Shown: positions 26,593-38,467 of the stretch, in pieces | Layout: each line of letters begins with the position of its first letter | Position numbering within the stretch: the stretch's first letter is position 1 | Assembly (NCBI RefSeq): GCF_016458235.1 | Contig: NZ_JAEMHK010000005.1 | Location: forward strand, 1 to 64,000 | Source: Geomonas propionica | GTDB taxonomy: Bacteria; Desulfobacterota; Desulfuromonadia; Geobacterales; Geobacteraceae | Length of the DNA stretch: 64,000 nucleotides | Direction of reading: 5' to 3' | Notes under the pieces: generated by a model | The model's input: only the letters and a program-made list of their open reading frames with translations | Databases searched by the model: none | Told to the model about the DNA's origin: nothing | Made by a program: the position numbers and the translations under genes

Positions 26593-27632
26593 TTACAGCG
26601 TCTTACCCGCCGCCTTCTCCCACTCCTCCTTCGGTATGGAGAGGAACACGTCTACGAGCTTCGGGTCGAACTGCTGTCCGGAGCAGCGCACCACTTCGTC
26701 CAGCACCGCCTGGAAGGTGAGGGCCTTACGATAGGGACGATCCGAGGTCATGGCGTCCAGGGTGTCAACCAGTGAGAAGATGCGCGCGCTGATCGGTATC
26801 GCCTCGCCGGCCACCCGATGGGGATAGCCGGCGCCGTCGTAGCGCTCATGATGAAACAGCACCAGTTCGGCCGCGTCGGTGAAGTACTTGATCCCGGCCA
26901 GGATGTCGTAGCCGATCTTCGGGTGTTGGCGCATCACATTCCATTCCTCGTCGTCCAGTTTCCCCGGCTTCAACAGGATGTTGTCGGATACGCCGATCTT
27001 GCCGATGTCGTGCAAGAGGGCGCCCTTGCCCAAGATGATCCGCTCCTCGGGCCCGATACCCGCTTTCTCCGCCAGCAGGCAGGTGTACGCCATCACCCGT
27101 TCCGAGTGCGAACCGACTTCCTTTTCCCTCGCGTCCAGCGCCCGGATCAGCGCCGCCAGCGTGTGCTCGTAGGCTTGGTTGATCTCGCCCATGACGGCCC
27201 GGATCACCTGGGTCTGTTCGCGGACCTTGAGCTCCAGGTTGGCCTGGTACTCCTTGTTCTCCATGATCAGGCGCCGCTTCTCCAATGTGTTCTTCACGGT
27301 CAAAAGCACCCGGTCCAGGTTGAAGGGCTTGGTGATGTAGTCCTCGGCCCCGTTGTGGATGCATGAAAGCGCAGTGTCCATGTCGTTCATCGCGGTGATC
27401 ATCAGCACCGTGGTGTCCGGCGTGACCTGCTTGATGTCCTTTAGTAGATCGATGCCGGAGCGACCGGGCATCATGATATCCAGAAGGGCCAGGTCCAACT
27501 GCTGGCTGTTGATGATGTCGAGGCCTTCTTCGGCGCTGCCGGCCTGAAAGCAGGTAAAACCTTCCTTGGACAGAGTGATGTTGATCAGTTCTCTGATCAT
27601 GTCCTCGTCGTCGGCTATGAGTATGTTCCCTT

Positions 27633-27636
<4 letters not shown>
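26593..27636 (-). CDS. Response regulator with HD-GYP c-di-GMP phosphodiesterase domain
   Basis: The 347-residue protein has a receiver domain (1-120, Asp53 in LALLDIMMPG), a helical linker of about 50 residues, and an HD-GYP domain from about residue 155. The catalytic motifs LLHDIGKIG and HHERYDGAGYP are intact, as is the substrate-associated LVDTLDAMTSDRPYR. It should degrade cyclic di-GMP when phosphorylated. Its start overlaps the stop of the upstream hybrid kinase gene by four bases, so the kinase is its likely partner. Confidence 0.93.
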
Positions 27637-29957
<2,321 letters not shown>

Positions 29958-30152
29958 CTGCCCCTCGCGTCGGTGCATCTGATTCGCAACCTTCCTTCAC
30001 CTCCTTATCGGCCGGCTGCCCTGATAGGTTTAGCTGCGTCATCATTTTTATCAAAAAAGGAAAGAGTGTGTACGCCGCTTCTTTGGCTACAAATTGCCGG
30101 CGGAGTATGCTATGAATCTTGCCAGCTTACCCGCCACAAAGGAGAAAACAGC

Positions 30153-31271
30153 GTGCACATCCTTTCTCTTGCCCGTCCCTTGCCCAAAATCCTGCTGCTT
30201 GTGCTTTTGTCCGCTTCCCTTGGCACAGGCTGCTCCAAACAGACAGAGAAGCCGAAAACAAAGCCTCCGGCGCCGGTCAGCGTGGCCCGGGCCACGCAGA
30301 AGGACGTTCCCATCGAGCTGCGCGCCATCGGCAACGTCGAGCCCTACGCCACCGTGGCGCTCAAGTCCCGCGTCGCCGGGATGATCACCGGGGTGCGCTT
30401 CAAAGAAGGGGACGACGTCGCCAAAGGGTCGCTGCTGTTCACCGTGGACCCGCGCCCGTTCCAGGCGCAGCTGGCGCAGGCCCAGGCCAACCTTGCCCGC
30501 GATCTCGCCAGCGCCAACAACGCCCGCGAACAGGCGAAGCGTTACGCCGCGCTCTGGCAGGAGGGGATCGTAACCCGTGAGCAGTACGACCAGCTCCAGG
30601 CCAACGCCGACTCCCTCTCCGCCTCGGTAGCCTCGCTGCGCGCCGCGGTGGACAACGCCAAGCTGCAGCTCGATTACTGTTTCATCCGCTCCCCCATGCC
30701 CGGGCGCACCGGCGGGCTTACCACCCATGCCGGCAACCTGGTGAAGGAAAACGACACGGCGCTGGTCACCATCAACCAGATCGTCCCGCTTTACGTCACC
30801 TTCTCGCTGCCCGAAAAAGATCTCGCCACCGTCAAGGGGAGGATGAGCGACCGGTTGCCGGTCCAGGCCAGGGTCGCGGGGAGCGCCATCGCTGAGCACG
30901 GGACGATCACTTTCCTGGACAACGGCGTCGATCCCGCCACCGGCACCATCAAGGTGAAGGCCACCTTCGCCAACGCCCGCAAGACCCTCTGGCCCGGGCA
31001 GTTCGTCAACGTCGCCATCACCCTCGATACCAGGAAGGGCGCGACCGTGGTCCCCACCCGGGCCGTCCAGACCGGCCAGCGGGGTGAATTCGTCTACGTG
31101 GTGAAGCCCGACGCCACGGCGGAGGTGCGCCCGGTCAGCACCGGCCCCTCCCTTGATGGGCTCACCGTGATCGAGAAGGGGCTCGTCCCTGGTGACACGG
31201 TGGTCACCGACGGGCAGGTGAAACTGGTGCCGGGCGGCAAGGTGGCAGTGAAGGGCGGGGCGCCCACATGA
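30153..31271 (+). CDS. RND efflux adaptor lipoprotein (AcrA/MdtA family)
   Basis: This 372-residue periplasmic adaptor of a multidrug-type pump starts with a lipoprotein signal (LLLVLLSASLGTGC), so it is anchored to the inner membrane by lipid. Lipoyl-like halves (LKSRVAGMITGVRFKEGDDV and YCFIRSPMPGRTGGL), a helical hairpin and beta-barrel domains (DLATVKGRMSDRLPVQARVAG) follow. GTG 30153 has AAAGGAGAAAACAGC upstream; no ATG fits, although the frame remains open far upstream. Its last bases overlap the pump gene (ATGA). No outer-membrane partner is encoded here. Confidence 0.9.
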   Translation: MHILSLARPLPKILLLVLLSASLGTGCSKQTEKPKTKPPAPVSVARATQKDVPIELRAIGNVEPYATVALKSRVAGMITGVRFKEGDDVAKGSLLFTVDPRPFQAQLAQAQANLARDLASANNAREQAKRYAALWQEGIVTREQYDQLQANADSLSASVASLRAAVDNAKLQLDYCFIRSPMPGRTGGLTTHAGNLVKENDTALVTINQIVPLYVTFSLPEKDLATVKGRMSDRLPVQARVAGSAIAEHGTITFLDNGVDPATGTIKVKATFANARKTLWPGQFVNVAITLDTRKGATVVPTRAVQTGQRGEFVYVVKPDATAEVRPVSTGPSLDGLTVIEKGLVPGDTVVTDGQVKLVPGGKVAVKGGAPT

Positions 31272-34200
31272 ACCTCGCCGAACTCTTCATCCGGCGCCCG
31301 GTGATGACCAGCCTGGTCATGCTCGCCATCGTGCTGGCGGGACTGATCGGTTACCAGCTGCTCCCGGTGAACGATCTCCCCAGCGTCGATTACCCCACCA
31401 TCCAGGTCACCGCCAACCTCCCGGGAGCGAGCCCGGAGACTATGGCCAGCGCCGTCGCCACGCCGCTGGAGCGCCAGCTCTCCACCATCGCCGGCATCGA
31501 CACCATGAACTCCACCAGCGGCCAGGGCGTGACGCGCATTACGCTTCGCTTCGCGCTGGAGCGCGACATCGACGCCGCCGCGCAGGACGTGCAGTCAGCC
31601 ATCACTAAGGCGAGCCGGCAACTCCCCCAGGACATGCCGTCCCCCCCGTCCTACCAGAAGGTCAATCCCGCCGACCAGCCGGTGCTCTACCTGGTGCTCA
31701 GCTCCAAGACCCTACCGCTGTCGCAGGTGAACGAGTACGCGGACACCATGATCGCGCAGCGCATCTCCATGGTGAGCGGGGTGGCGCAGGTGCAGGTCTA
31801 TGGCGCCCAGAAGTACGCGGTCCGGGCGCGGCTGAACCCGATGGCGCTCGCCTCCCGCAAGATCGGCATCGACGAGGTCTCGCAGGCCCTGTCCCGGGGC
31901 AACGTGAACCTCCCCACCGGGACCCTGCAGGACGCCAGCAAGTCCTTCGCGATCCAGTCGCAGGGTGAGCTCCTCGACGCGGCCGCCTACCGGCCGCTCA
32001 TCGTCGCCTACCGCGGCGGCGCACCGGTGCGGCTGTCGGACCTGGGGAACGTGGTCGACTCGGTTGAGAACGACAAGATCGCCGGCTGGTTCAACGGCAG
32101 CGAGCGGGCCATCATCCTCGCCGTGCAGCGCCAGCCCGGCACCAACACCATCGAGGTGGTGGACTCCATCAAGAAACTTTTGCCCGGCTTCCGGGACCAG
32201 CTTCCCGGCGCGGTCACCCTGCACGAGCTCTACGACCGCTCCCAGGCGATTCGGCACTCGGTGGCCGACGTCAAGTTCACCCTGGTGCTCACCATCGGTC
32301 TGGTGATCATGGTGATCTTCCTGTTCCTCAGGAACCTCTCGGCCACGGTGATCCCGAGCCTGGCGCTCCCCATCTCGCTTATCGGCACCTTCGCCGCCAT
32401 GTACGGCCTGGGTTTCTCGGTGAACAACATCACCCTGATGGCGCTCACCCTCTCGGTCGGCTTCGTCGTCGACGACGCCATCGTCATGCTGGAAAACATC
32501 GTGCGCCACATGGAGCATGGTGAGCGTCCCATGGAGGCCGCGCTCAAGGGGGCCAGGGAGATCGGCTTCACCATCGTCTCCATGACCATCTCGCTGGTGG
32601 CCGTCTTCATCCCGGTGCTCTTCATGGGGGGCATGTTGGGGCGGCTCTTGCACGAGTTCGCCGTCACCATCACCTGCGCCATTCTGATCTCGGGCGTGGT
32701 TTCCCTGACCCTCACCCCGATGCTCTGCAGTCGTTTCCTGCATCCCCCAGCAGAGGAGCGCCACGGCAGGATGTACCTTTTTCTGGAACGCTGCTTCGAC
32801 TCCCTGCTCGCCGCCTACAGCCGGACCCTGAGCGCCGTACTCAGGTACCGACGCGCCACCCTCGTCATCACCCTGATCATGACCGCGGTCACGGTGTACC
32901 TGTTCAAAGTGATGCCCATGGGGCTTCTCCCCAGTGAGGACCTGGACTCTTTCTACTGCACCACCGAGGGGGCGCAGGGGGCTTCATTCGAGGAGATGGT
33001 CATCCATCAGCAGGAGCTTGCCAAAAGGATCGCCGGCAACAAGAACATCAAGGGGTTCATGTCCACCGTCGGTGCCTCGGGCTCCCGGGTCGGTTCTAAT
33101 TCGGGCTTCATGTTTATCACGCTTAAGCCGAGAAGTGAAAGGAATGATTCGGTCGACCAAGTAATCCAGCAGTTGCGCCCGAAACTGGCAGAGGTGCCGG
33201 GTATCCAGGCCTTCATGCAGAACCCGCCTCCGATCAGGCTGGAGGCGCAGCTCTCCAAGAGCCAGTACCAGTTCGTACTGCAGAGCCCGGACACCCAGGT
33301 GCTCTACGACAGCGCGGCCGCCTTCGAGCAGAAGCTGAAGCAGGTGCCGCAACTGCTTGACGTCACCAGCGACCTGCAGCTCAAGAACCCGCAGGTCGAC
33401 CTGAAGATCGATCGGGACAAGGCGACGGCGCTCGGGGTGACGGCGCAGCAGATCGAGGACGCGCTTTACTACGCCTACGGCTCCAGGCAGGTCTCCACCA
33501 TCTTCGCCCCGACCAACCAGTACCAGGTGATCCTGGAACTGGAGCCGCAGTACCGGCTCGACCCCTCCGCCCTGGGGCTCCTCTACGTGAGGTCGTCCAC
33601 GGGCGCGCTGGTGCCGTTGTCCACCATGACCGCGCTCGGCAAGTCGCTGGGGCCGCTGTCGGTGAACCATCTGGGGCAGATCACCAGCGTCACCGTTTCT
33701 TTCAACGTAAAGCCGGGGGTACCCCTGGGCGAGGCGGTGGCGGCGGTTGAGAAGCTGGCCGCGAGCACGCTTCCCCCCGGGATCAATACCGGCTTTCAGG
33801 GAGCGGCGCAGGCCTTCCAGTCCTCGACCAAGGGGCTGACGCTGTTGCTGCTGGCGGCCGTGGTGGTGATCTACCTGGTGCTCGGGATCCTCTACGAGAG
33901 CTACGTGCACCCGATCACCATCCTGTCCGGGCTCCCCTCCGCCGGGCTCGGCGCGCTCTTGACGCTGATGCTGTTTCACAAGGAGCTGGATCTGTACGCC
34001 TTCGTCGGCATCATCATGCTGGTGGGGATCGTGAAAAAGAACGCCATCATGATGATCGACTTCGCGCTCGACGCGCAGAGGCGCGAGGGAAAGAGTCCGA
34101 TGGAGGCAATCCACCAGGGGTGCCTGGTTCGTTTCCGTCCCATCATGATGACCACCATGGCGGCGCTTATGGGGACTCTCCCCATCGCCCTTGCCATCGG

Positions 34201-34375
34201 GGCCAGTTCGGAAGGGCGGCGCCCCTTGGGGCTCGCGGTCGTTGGGGGCCTCCTTGTGTCGCAGCTTTTGACGCTCTACATCACGCCGGTGGTCTACTAC
34301 TACATGGACCGCGCCGTGCAGAGGGGTCGGGAGTTTTTTCGGAAGAAAGTGCCGGCGCAGCAACCGGGACCGTAA
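31268..34375 (+). CDS. Multidrug-type RND transporter (HAE-1, MdtB/AcrB family)
   Basis: The 1035-residue inner-membrane pump is driven by protons. The N-terminal segment (FIRRPVMTSLVMLAIVLAGLIG) and the fourth membrane segment LSVGFVVDDAIVMLENIVRH, with the adjacent Asp pair of the proton relay, place it in the HAE-1 (drug) class rather than the metal class. C-terminal half motifs such as GIVKKNAIMMIDFALDAQR also fit. Substrates are unknown. It forms an operon with the adaptor; a TolC-type partner must come from elsewhere, possibly the one at 3316-4611. Confidence 0.93.
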   Translation: MNLAELFIRRPVMTSLVMLAIVLAGLIGYQLLPVNDLPSVDYPTIQVTANLPGASPETMASAVATPLERQLSTIAGIDTMNSTSGQGVTRITLRFALERDIDAAAQDVQSAITKASRQLPQDMPSPPSYQKVNPADQPVLYLVLSSKTLPLSQVNEYADTMIAQRISMVSGVAQVQVYGAQKYAVRARLNPMALASRKIGIDEVSQALSRGNVNLPTGTLQDASKSFAIQSQGELLDAAAYRPLIVAYRGGAPVRLSDLGNVVDSVENDKIAGWFNGSERAIILAVQRQPGTNTIEVVDSIKKLLPGFRDQLPGAVTLHELYDRSQAIRHSVADVKFTLVLTIGLVIMVIFLFLRNLSATVIPSLALPISLIGTFAAMYGLGFSVNNITLMALTLSVGFVVDDAIVMLENIVRHMEHGERPMEAALKGAREIGFTIVSMTISLVAVFIPVLFMGGMLGRLLHEFAVTITCAILISGVVSLTLTPMLCSRFLHPPAEERHGRMYLFLERCFDSLLAAYSRTLSAVLRYRRATLVITLIMTAVTVYLFKVMPMGLLPSEDLDSFYCTTEGAQGASFEEMVIHQQELAKRIAGNKNIKGFMSTVGASGSRVGSNSGFMFITLKPRSERNDSVDQVIQQLRPKLAEVPGIQAFMQNPPPIRLEAQLSKSQYQFVLQSPDTQVLYDSAAAFEQKLKQVPQLLDVTSDLQLKNPQVDLKIDRDKATALGVTAQQIEDALYYAYGSRQVSTIFAPTNQYQVILELEPQYRLDPSALGLLYVRSSTGALVPLSTMTALGKSLGPLSVNHLGQITSVTVSFNVKPGVPLGEAVAAVEKLAASTLPPGINTGFQGAAQAFQSSTKGLTLLLLAAVVVIYLVLGILYESYVHPITILSGLPSAGLGALLTLMLFHKELDLYAFVGIIMLVGIVKKNAIMMIDFALDAQRREGKSPMEAIHQGCLVRFRPIMMTTMAALMGTLPIALAIGASSEGRRPLGLAVVGGLLVSQLLTLYITPVVYYYMDRAVQRGREFFRKKVPAQQPGP

Positions 34376-34377
34376 CT

Positions 34378-34452
34378 TTCTAGAACGACAATGTCTAGAC
34401 ATAGAAAGTAGAAGATGAACGTAGAACTTAGAACGTAGAACCTAGAACGTCT
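34378..34452. repeat. Short tandem-like AGAAC repeats
   Basis: The stretch between the pump gene and the next gene is built from imperfect units such as CTAGAACG, GTAGAACTTAGAACGTAGAAC and CTAGAACGT. It has no coding or terminator features and looks like a dispersed low-complexity spacer. Confidence 0.6.
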
Positions 34453-34475
34453 TTCATGTTGGTGGAGTTAGCGGC

Positions 34476-35417
34476 ATGTTGATCAACGACGATGCTCAAA
34501 AACAGGTATTGACCATCCTGGCCAAGACGGCGGTCACCCCGGCCGCCGACGTGCAGGAGCGCGCCAGTTCCCTGCTGCAGCTGAACCCCGGCCAGCAGGT
34601 CAAGGCAGAGATCATCGCCAACCTCCCCAACAGCATGTACATGGCCCGGGTCGCCGGGGAACTTTACAAGCTGGAGATCCCGCTCAACGTGCAGCCCGGG
34701 GAAACCCTGGACCTCACCTTCGTCACTGCCGATCCCCGCGTCACCTTCCAGATGCTGCGCCCCCAAACCGAGTCGGTGCAGCTGAGTTCCATGGGGAAGT
34801 GGCTTGCCGACGTGGTGGAGAACGCGCCGGGGCTGCCGCCGGCGTCCGAACCGCTGGTCGAGCATCCTGAGCAGGCCGCTGCACAACTCGCGGGCAGGCT
34901 GAAGACGAGCCTCACCCAGAACGGGATGTTCTACGAATCGCACCTGGCCCAGTGGGCGCTGGGGGGGCTCCCCCTGAAGGAGCTGCTCAAGGAACCCCAG
35001 GGGAAGCTGTCCCGCCTGCTGTCGGAGGGGGAGGGGGATGCTGCGGGTGAGCAGGCTGGCGGCGCCATCGCCGACAGCCGAACGCTGCCGCTCATCAAGG
35101 AGCAACTGCACCTGTTGAATACCGGCGTGCTCGCCTGGCAGGGGGAGGCCTGGCCCGGTCAGGAGATGAGGCTGGTGGTGGGCGAGGGGAGCGCGGAGCA
35201 GTGGGAACAGGGGATCGAGGCGAACCTCTCTCTGGACCTGCCGCGCCTGGGCGGGGTAAAGGCGTCGCTTCGTTTCACGCCCGAGGGGATCAACGTCCAA
35301 CTGGTCTGTGACCGTCCCGGTGCGTCGGAATTGATGCGCCAGGCCAGCGGCGAGCTGCGCGCCTCGCTGGCCGCCCAGGGACTGCACCTGAACAAGATGG
35401 CGGCCAAGGATGACTAG
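34476..35417 (+). CDS. FliK-like protein (flagellar hook-length control C-terminal domain)
   Basis: The 313-residue protein has a divergent N-terminal half and a C-terminal domain at about residues 225-310 (NLSLDLPRLGGVKASLRFTP followed by VQLVCDRPGASELMRQ) typical of the FliK hook-length domain. FliK measures hook length and switches export specificity through FlhB. GGTGGAGTTAGCGGC precedes the ATG. It overlaps the next gene, an FlhB C-domain homologue, by eight bases, which strongly supports the assignment. No other flagellar gene is present in the window. Confidence 0.75.
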   Translation: MLINDDAQKQVLTILAKTAVTPAADVQERASSLLQLNPGQQVKAEIIANLPNSMYMARVAGELYKLEIPLNVQPGETLDLTFVTADPRVTFQMLRPQTESVQLSSMGKWLADVVENAPGLPPASEPLVEHPEQAAAQLAGRLKTSLTQNGMFYESHLAQWALGGLPLKELLKEPQGKLSRLLSEGEGDAAGEQAGGAIADSRTLPLIKEQLHLLNTGVLAWQGEAWPGQEMRLVVGEGSAEQWEQGIEANLSLDLPRLGGVKASLRFTPEGINVQLVCDRPGASELMRQASGELRASLAAQGLHLNKMAAKDD

Positions 35418-35694
35418 GAAAACCTCCGACATGAAACGCGCGGTGGCCATGGCCTACAGCCCCGACGAGGGTGGCGCTCCCCGCGTCGTCGCCAAGGGGG
35501 CTGGCATCAGCGCGGAGGCGATCATATCGCTCGCCAAGGAGCACGGCGTGTACGTGCACCAGTCCGCGGAACTGGTCGCCATGCTGATGCAGGTCGATCT
35601 TGACGCCGAAATCCCGCCGGAACTGTACCAGGCGGTCGCCGAACTGTTGGCCTGGCTCTACTCGCTGGACCAGCAACTGGATCGGCAGCTTTAA
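35410..35694 (+). CDS. FlhB C-terminal domain homologue (FlhX type)
   Basis: This 94-residue protein corresponds to the cytoplasmic domain of FlhB/YscU without the membrane part. It shows RAVAMAYSPDEGGAPRVVAKGAG, then the region after the cleavage site (ISLAKEHGVYVHQS) and a helical end. The NPTH autocleavage motif is absent. Such stand-alone domains are known as FlhX or FhlB-like proteins and can partly replace the C-terminal half of FlhB. ATG 35410 overlaps the upstream gene; ATG 35431 (MKRAVAMAYSP) is an alternative start. Confidence 0.82.
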   Translation: MTRKTSDMKRAVAMAYSPDEGGAPRVVAKGAGISAEAIISLAKEHGVYVHQSAELVAMLMQVDLDAEIPPELYQAVAELLAWLYSLDQQLDRQL

Positions 35695-35710
35695 ACTTCC
35701 CCGCTTGGCG

Positions 35711-36553
35711 CTAGAAGCGCTCCACCAGCAGGTAGTCCGTGTCCTCAGCGGTGACGTGCTCCTTGTCCAGCGGCGGGACCGGGGGTAATACGATCCGGTA
35801 CTCCAGGTTCCCCTTCAACTCCGCAGGTACGCCTCCCACCCCGCGCGCATGCCCCCCGCCTGCAATCACGACCATGACCTTTTCCGGGTGTGCCGCCAAG
35901 TAGCCGGTGATGCGCCTCGCCATCACCATGTTGCGCAGCATCTGCGCCTCGGCGATGTGCCGGAATGATTCCAAATTTCTGCCGTGGTTGGAGGAGTAGC
36001 TGCCTATGAATCTGACGAACTCGTCGGTCACCCTGGCGTCAATGTCCGGCGGCAGTTCGGCGAGTTCAAGCGGGGAGAGGGAGGCGAAGCCGCGCTGCGC
36101 CACCGACTGCACCACGGAGCGCGGCGCGTTCAGCGCCACGATCGGGATGTGGTTGTCGCGGGCGAAGAAAAAGATGTCGCTGTACATGCCCCAGGGGATG
36201 TTGTGCCAGCTCCACTGGTACACCTTGCGGAAGGCATCTTCCGGCACCCTGCCGGCGCTCCAGGCATCGAGCGCTGGCTGACTCACAAGCTCGAACATCT
36301 CCATGCCAATGGCGACGTCCTTGCCACGGGCCTTGAGGGACTGAAGCACCCGCAGTTGCAGGCCGTGATGGGCTGCCGCGTCGTGCCGCTCGCCGATAAA
36401 GAGCACCGGCGCGCCCGAGATGTCGGCGATCATGGTGTCGACGTCCACGGTGGCGCCGTCCCGTACCCGCAGCGCCTGCGAGATGGAGCAGCCGCACAGC
36501 AGGGCGGTCAGGAGCAAGCTCAGCAGCAATCTGGCGGCGTGAGGGAAGGGCAT
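35711..36553 (-). CDS. ChaN-family lipoprotein (haem-binding type)
   Basis: The 280-residue protein starts at ATG 36553 with a lipoprotein signal (LLLSLLLTALLCGC). The PVLFIGERHDAAAHH segment near residue 50 and GMEMFELVSQPALDAW match the ChaN/DUF399 family, whose Campylobacter member binds haem. The C-terminal VMVVIAGGGHARGVGGVP region is also conserved. It is probably located in the envelope. It is convergent with the FlhB-like gene and lies downstream of purN on the same strand but after a terminator. Confidence 0.83.
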   Translation of the reverse strand: MPFPHAARLLLSLLLTALLCGCSISQALRVRDGATVDVDTMIADISGAPVLFIGERHDAAAHHGLQLRVLQSLKARGKDVAIGMEMFELVSQPALDAWSAGRVPEDAFRKVYQWSWHNIPWGMYSDIFFFARDNHIPIVALNAPRSVVQSVAQRGFASLSPLELAELPPDIDARVTDEFVRFIGSYSSNHGRNLESFRHIAEAQMLRNMVMARRITGYLAAHPEKVMVVIAGGGHARGVGGVPAELKGNLEYRIVLPPVPPLDKEHVTAEDTDYLLVERF

Positions 36554-36627
36554 GGCGTGGTTATAGCAGAAACGCCGGACGGGCGCCACGGTAAAGAAAA
36601 ATGGTGCGAGAGCGGGCAGTACCAAAT

Positions 36628-36660
36628 AAAAACGCCCCCTGGCATTGCCAGGGGGCGTTT
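36628..36660 (-). terminator. Terminator of the purM-purN operon
   Basis: AACGCCCCCTGGC and GCCAGGGGGCGTT form a 13 base-pair stem with a three-base loop. Read on the minus strand it is followed by TTTTATTT, so it ends transcripts from purN. Confidence 0.88.
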
Positions 36661-36682
36661 GTGTTCTGTTTGAGCGGGATGC

Positions 36683-37297
36683 TTATGCCGAGACGGTGAC
36701 TACCCTGCCGTCCACCTGCAAAAGCCCCTCGCAGAAGAGCCGCACCGCTTCCGGGTAGATCCGGTGCTCTTCCTTCTGGATGCGGGCACAGAGGCTATCC
36801 TCGGTATCCCCCTCCAAGACCGGAACCGCCGCCTGGATGATGATGGGGCCGGTGTCGGTGCCGCAGTCCACGAAGTGGACGGTGCAGCCGGCGACCTTGG
36901 CGCCGTACTCCAGCGCCTGGCGTTGGGCGTGCAGCCCGGGGAAAGCGGGCAGGAGCGCCGGATGGATGTTCATGACCCGCATCGGGAAGGCGTCCAAAAG
37001 CACCGAGGTGATGATGCGCATGAAGCCCGCCATTACCACCAGTTCCACGTCGAACTCGCGCAGGGTCGCGACCACCGCCTCGTCATAGGCCTCGCGGCCG
37101 GTGTAGGCGCGGTGGTCCAGGTGCAGCGCAGGGATGCCGGCCTTCCTGGCCCGTTCCAGCCCGAAAGCGTCGGCCTTGTTGCTGATCACGCAGACCACGC
37201 GTCCGTTGATGGTACCGGCTGCGCAGGCGTCGATGATCGACTGCAGGTTGCTGCCGCTGCCCGAGATCAGTACCCCTATTTTGAGTTCATTCCCCAT
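36683..37297 (-). CDS. purN: Phosphoribosylglycinamide formyltransferase
   Basis: PurN transfers a formyl group from 10-formyl-THF to GAR in purine synthesis. The 204-residue protein has the N-terminal ISGSGSNLQSIIDA substrate loop, the catalytic MNIHPALLPAFPGLHAQRQAL region with Asn-His, and the HFVDCGTDTGPIIIQAAVPV segment with the catalytic Asp. It lies 16 bases downstream of purM in the same operon. Confidence 0.96.
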   Translation of the reverse strand: MGNELKIGVLISGSGSNLQSIIDACAAGTINGRVVCVISNKADAFGLERARKAGIPALHLDHRAYTGREAYDEAVVATLREFDVELVVMAGFMRIITSVLLDAFPMRVMNIHPALLPAFPGLHAQRQALEYGAKVAGCTVHFVDCGTDTGPIIIQAAVPVLEGDTEDSLCARIQKEEHRIYPEAVRLFCEGLLQVDGRVVTVSA

Positions 37298-37313
37298 GAG
37301 GTTTCCGCGCGGA

Positions 37314-38360
37314 CTAGACCAGCTCCACGCACTCCTTGCCGGCTTCGCACTTGACCACGTCGCCGATGACGAAAGCTGTTTCGTTGAGGCCGGTGAGCCT
37401 GATCATGATGTCGTCGGCCTCTTTCTCCGGGACCACGAGGACCATGCCGATGCCGCAGTTGAAGGTACGGAACATCTCGTTCTCCTCGATGTTGCCGCCT
37501 TTCTCGATGATCTTGAAGATCTCCGGAACGTCCCAGGTGTCCTTCTTGATGACCGCCTTGCAGCCGTTGGGGAGCACGCGGGGGACGTTCTCCAGCAGGC
37601 CGCCGCCGGTGATGTGGGCCAGGCCGCTGATGTTGAAGTCACGAAGCAGGTTCAATACGGAACGGACGTAGATGCGGGTCGGGGTGAGCAACTCCTCGGC
37701 CACGGTCTTACCAAGGCCCGGGAGCTCGTCGTTGATGTCCAGCCCCATGTGCTCCAGGATGACCTTCCTGGCCAGCGAGTAGCCGTTGGAGTGCAGGCCG
37801 GAGGAGGAGAGGCCGATCAGTTTGTTGCCCACGGTGATGGAGGAGCCGTCGATGATCTTCTCACGCTCGACAACGCCAACCGCGAAGCCGGCCATGTCGT
37901 ACTCGTCGCCGGTGTAGAAGCCGGGCATCTCGGCGGTCTCGCCGCCGATCAGGGCGCAGCCTGCCTGGACGCAACCTTCGGAAACGCCCTTGATGATCGA
38001 GGCGCCTTTCTCAGGGTCGAGTTTGGCGGTGGCCAGGTAATCCAGGAAGAAGAGGGGCTCGGCGCCCTGGACGATGATGTCGTTGACGCACATCGCTACC
38101 AGGTCGATGCCGATGGTGTCATGACGGTCGGCCAGGAAGGCAAGTTTCAGCTTGGTGCCGACACCGTCGGTGCCGGAGACGAGCACGGGATGTTTGTACT
38201 TGCCGGTGTTCAGTGAGAAGAGACCGCCAAATCCGCCTATGTCAGCGAGGACTTCCGGACGGGAAGTGGCCTTCACCAACGGCTTGATCATCTTGACGAA
38301 AGTGTTGCCGGCGTCTATGTCTACCCCGGCGTCTTTATATGTGATATTCTTCTCTTTCAA
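37314..38360 (-). CDS. purM: Phosphoribosylformylglycinamidine cyclo-ligase
   Basis: PurM makes AIR from FGAM with ATP. The 348-residue protein shows [14 protein letters not shown] at the N-terminus, [14 protein letters not shown], and [13 protein letters not shown]. The start is TTG at 38360: CGGAGG sits seven bases upstream and homologues begin just before the YKDAGV motif, while the upstream in-frame extension overlaps the promoter. TTG may lower translation. It is the first gene of the purM-purN unit. Confidence 0.95.
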   Translation of the reverse strand: MKEKNITYKDAGVDIDAGNTFVKMIKPLVKATSRPEVLADIGGFGGLFSLNTGKYKHPVLVSGTDGVGTKLKLAFLADRHDTIGIDLVAMCVNDIIVQGAEPLFFLDYLATAKLDPEKGASIIKGVSEGCVQAGCALIGGETAEMPGFYTGDEYDMAGFAVGVVEREKIIDGSSITVGNKLIGLSSSGLHSNGYSLARKVILEHMGLDINDELPGLGKTVAEELLTPTRIYVRSVLNLLRDFNISGLAHITGGGLLENVPRVLPNGCKAVIKKDTWDVPEIFKIIEKGGNIEENEMFRTFNCGIGMVLVVPEKEADDIMIRLTGLNETAFVIGDVVKCEAGKECVELV

Positions 38361-38388
38361 GGCTAAACCTCCGATAAAGTAAAGACGA

Positions 38389-38417
38389 AATCTATCCCAT
38401 TCCCCCGTAAAAGTCAA
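38389..38417 (-). promoter_or_regulatory. Promoter of purM-purN
   Basis: On the minus strand TTGACT (38417-38412) and TAGATT (38394-38389) are separated by 17 bases. Transcription would begin near 38382, about 22 bases before the TTG start. Confidence 0.6.
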
Positions 38418-38430
38418 AGTGAAAAAGTTG

Positions 38431-38459
38431 TTTACTTCGACAGGTCCTTTGCTTAATAT
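38431..38459 (+). promoter_or_regulatory. Candidate promoter of rimI-pyrK-pyrD-kamA
   Basis: TTTACT (38431-38436) and TAATAT (38454-38459) are 17 bases apart, diverging from the purM promoter. The start of transcription would be within a few bases of the GTG at 38468, suggesting a leaderless message. Confidence 0.45.
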
Positions 38460-38467
38460 GCCTTGCT

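Noticed and set aside
26451-26775. Several plus-strand small frames near the fourth palindromic repeat
   Set aside because: They are translations of the repeat and of the antisense of the HD-GYP gene.
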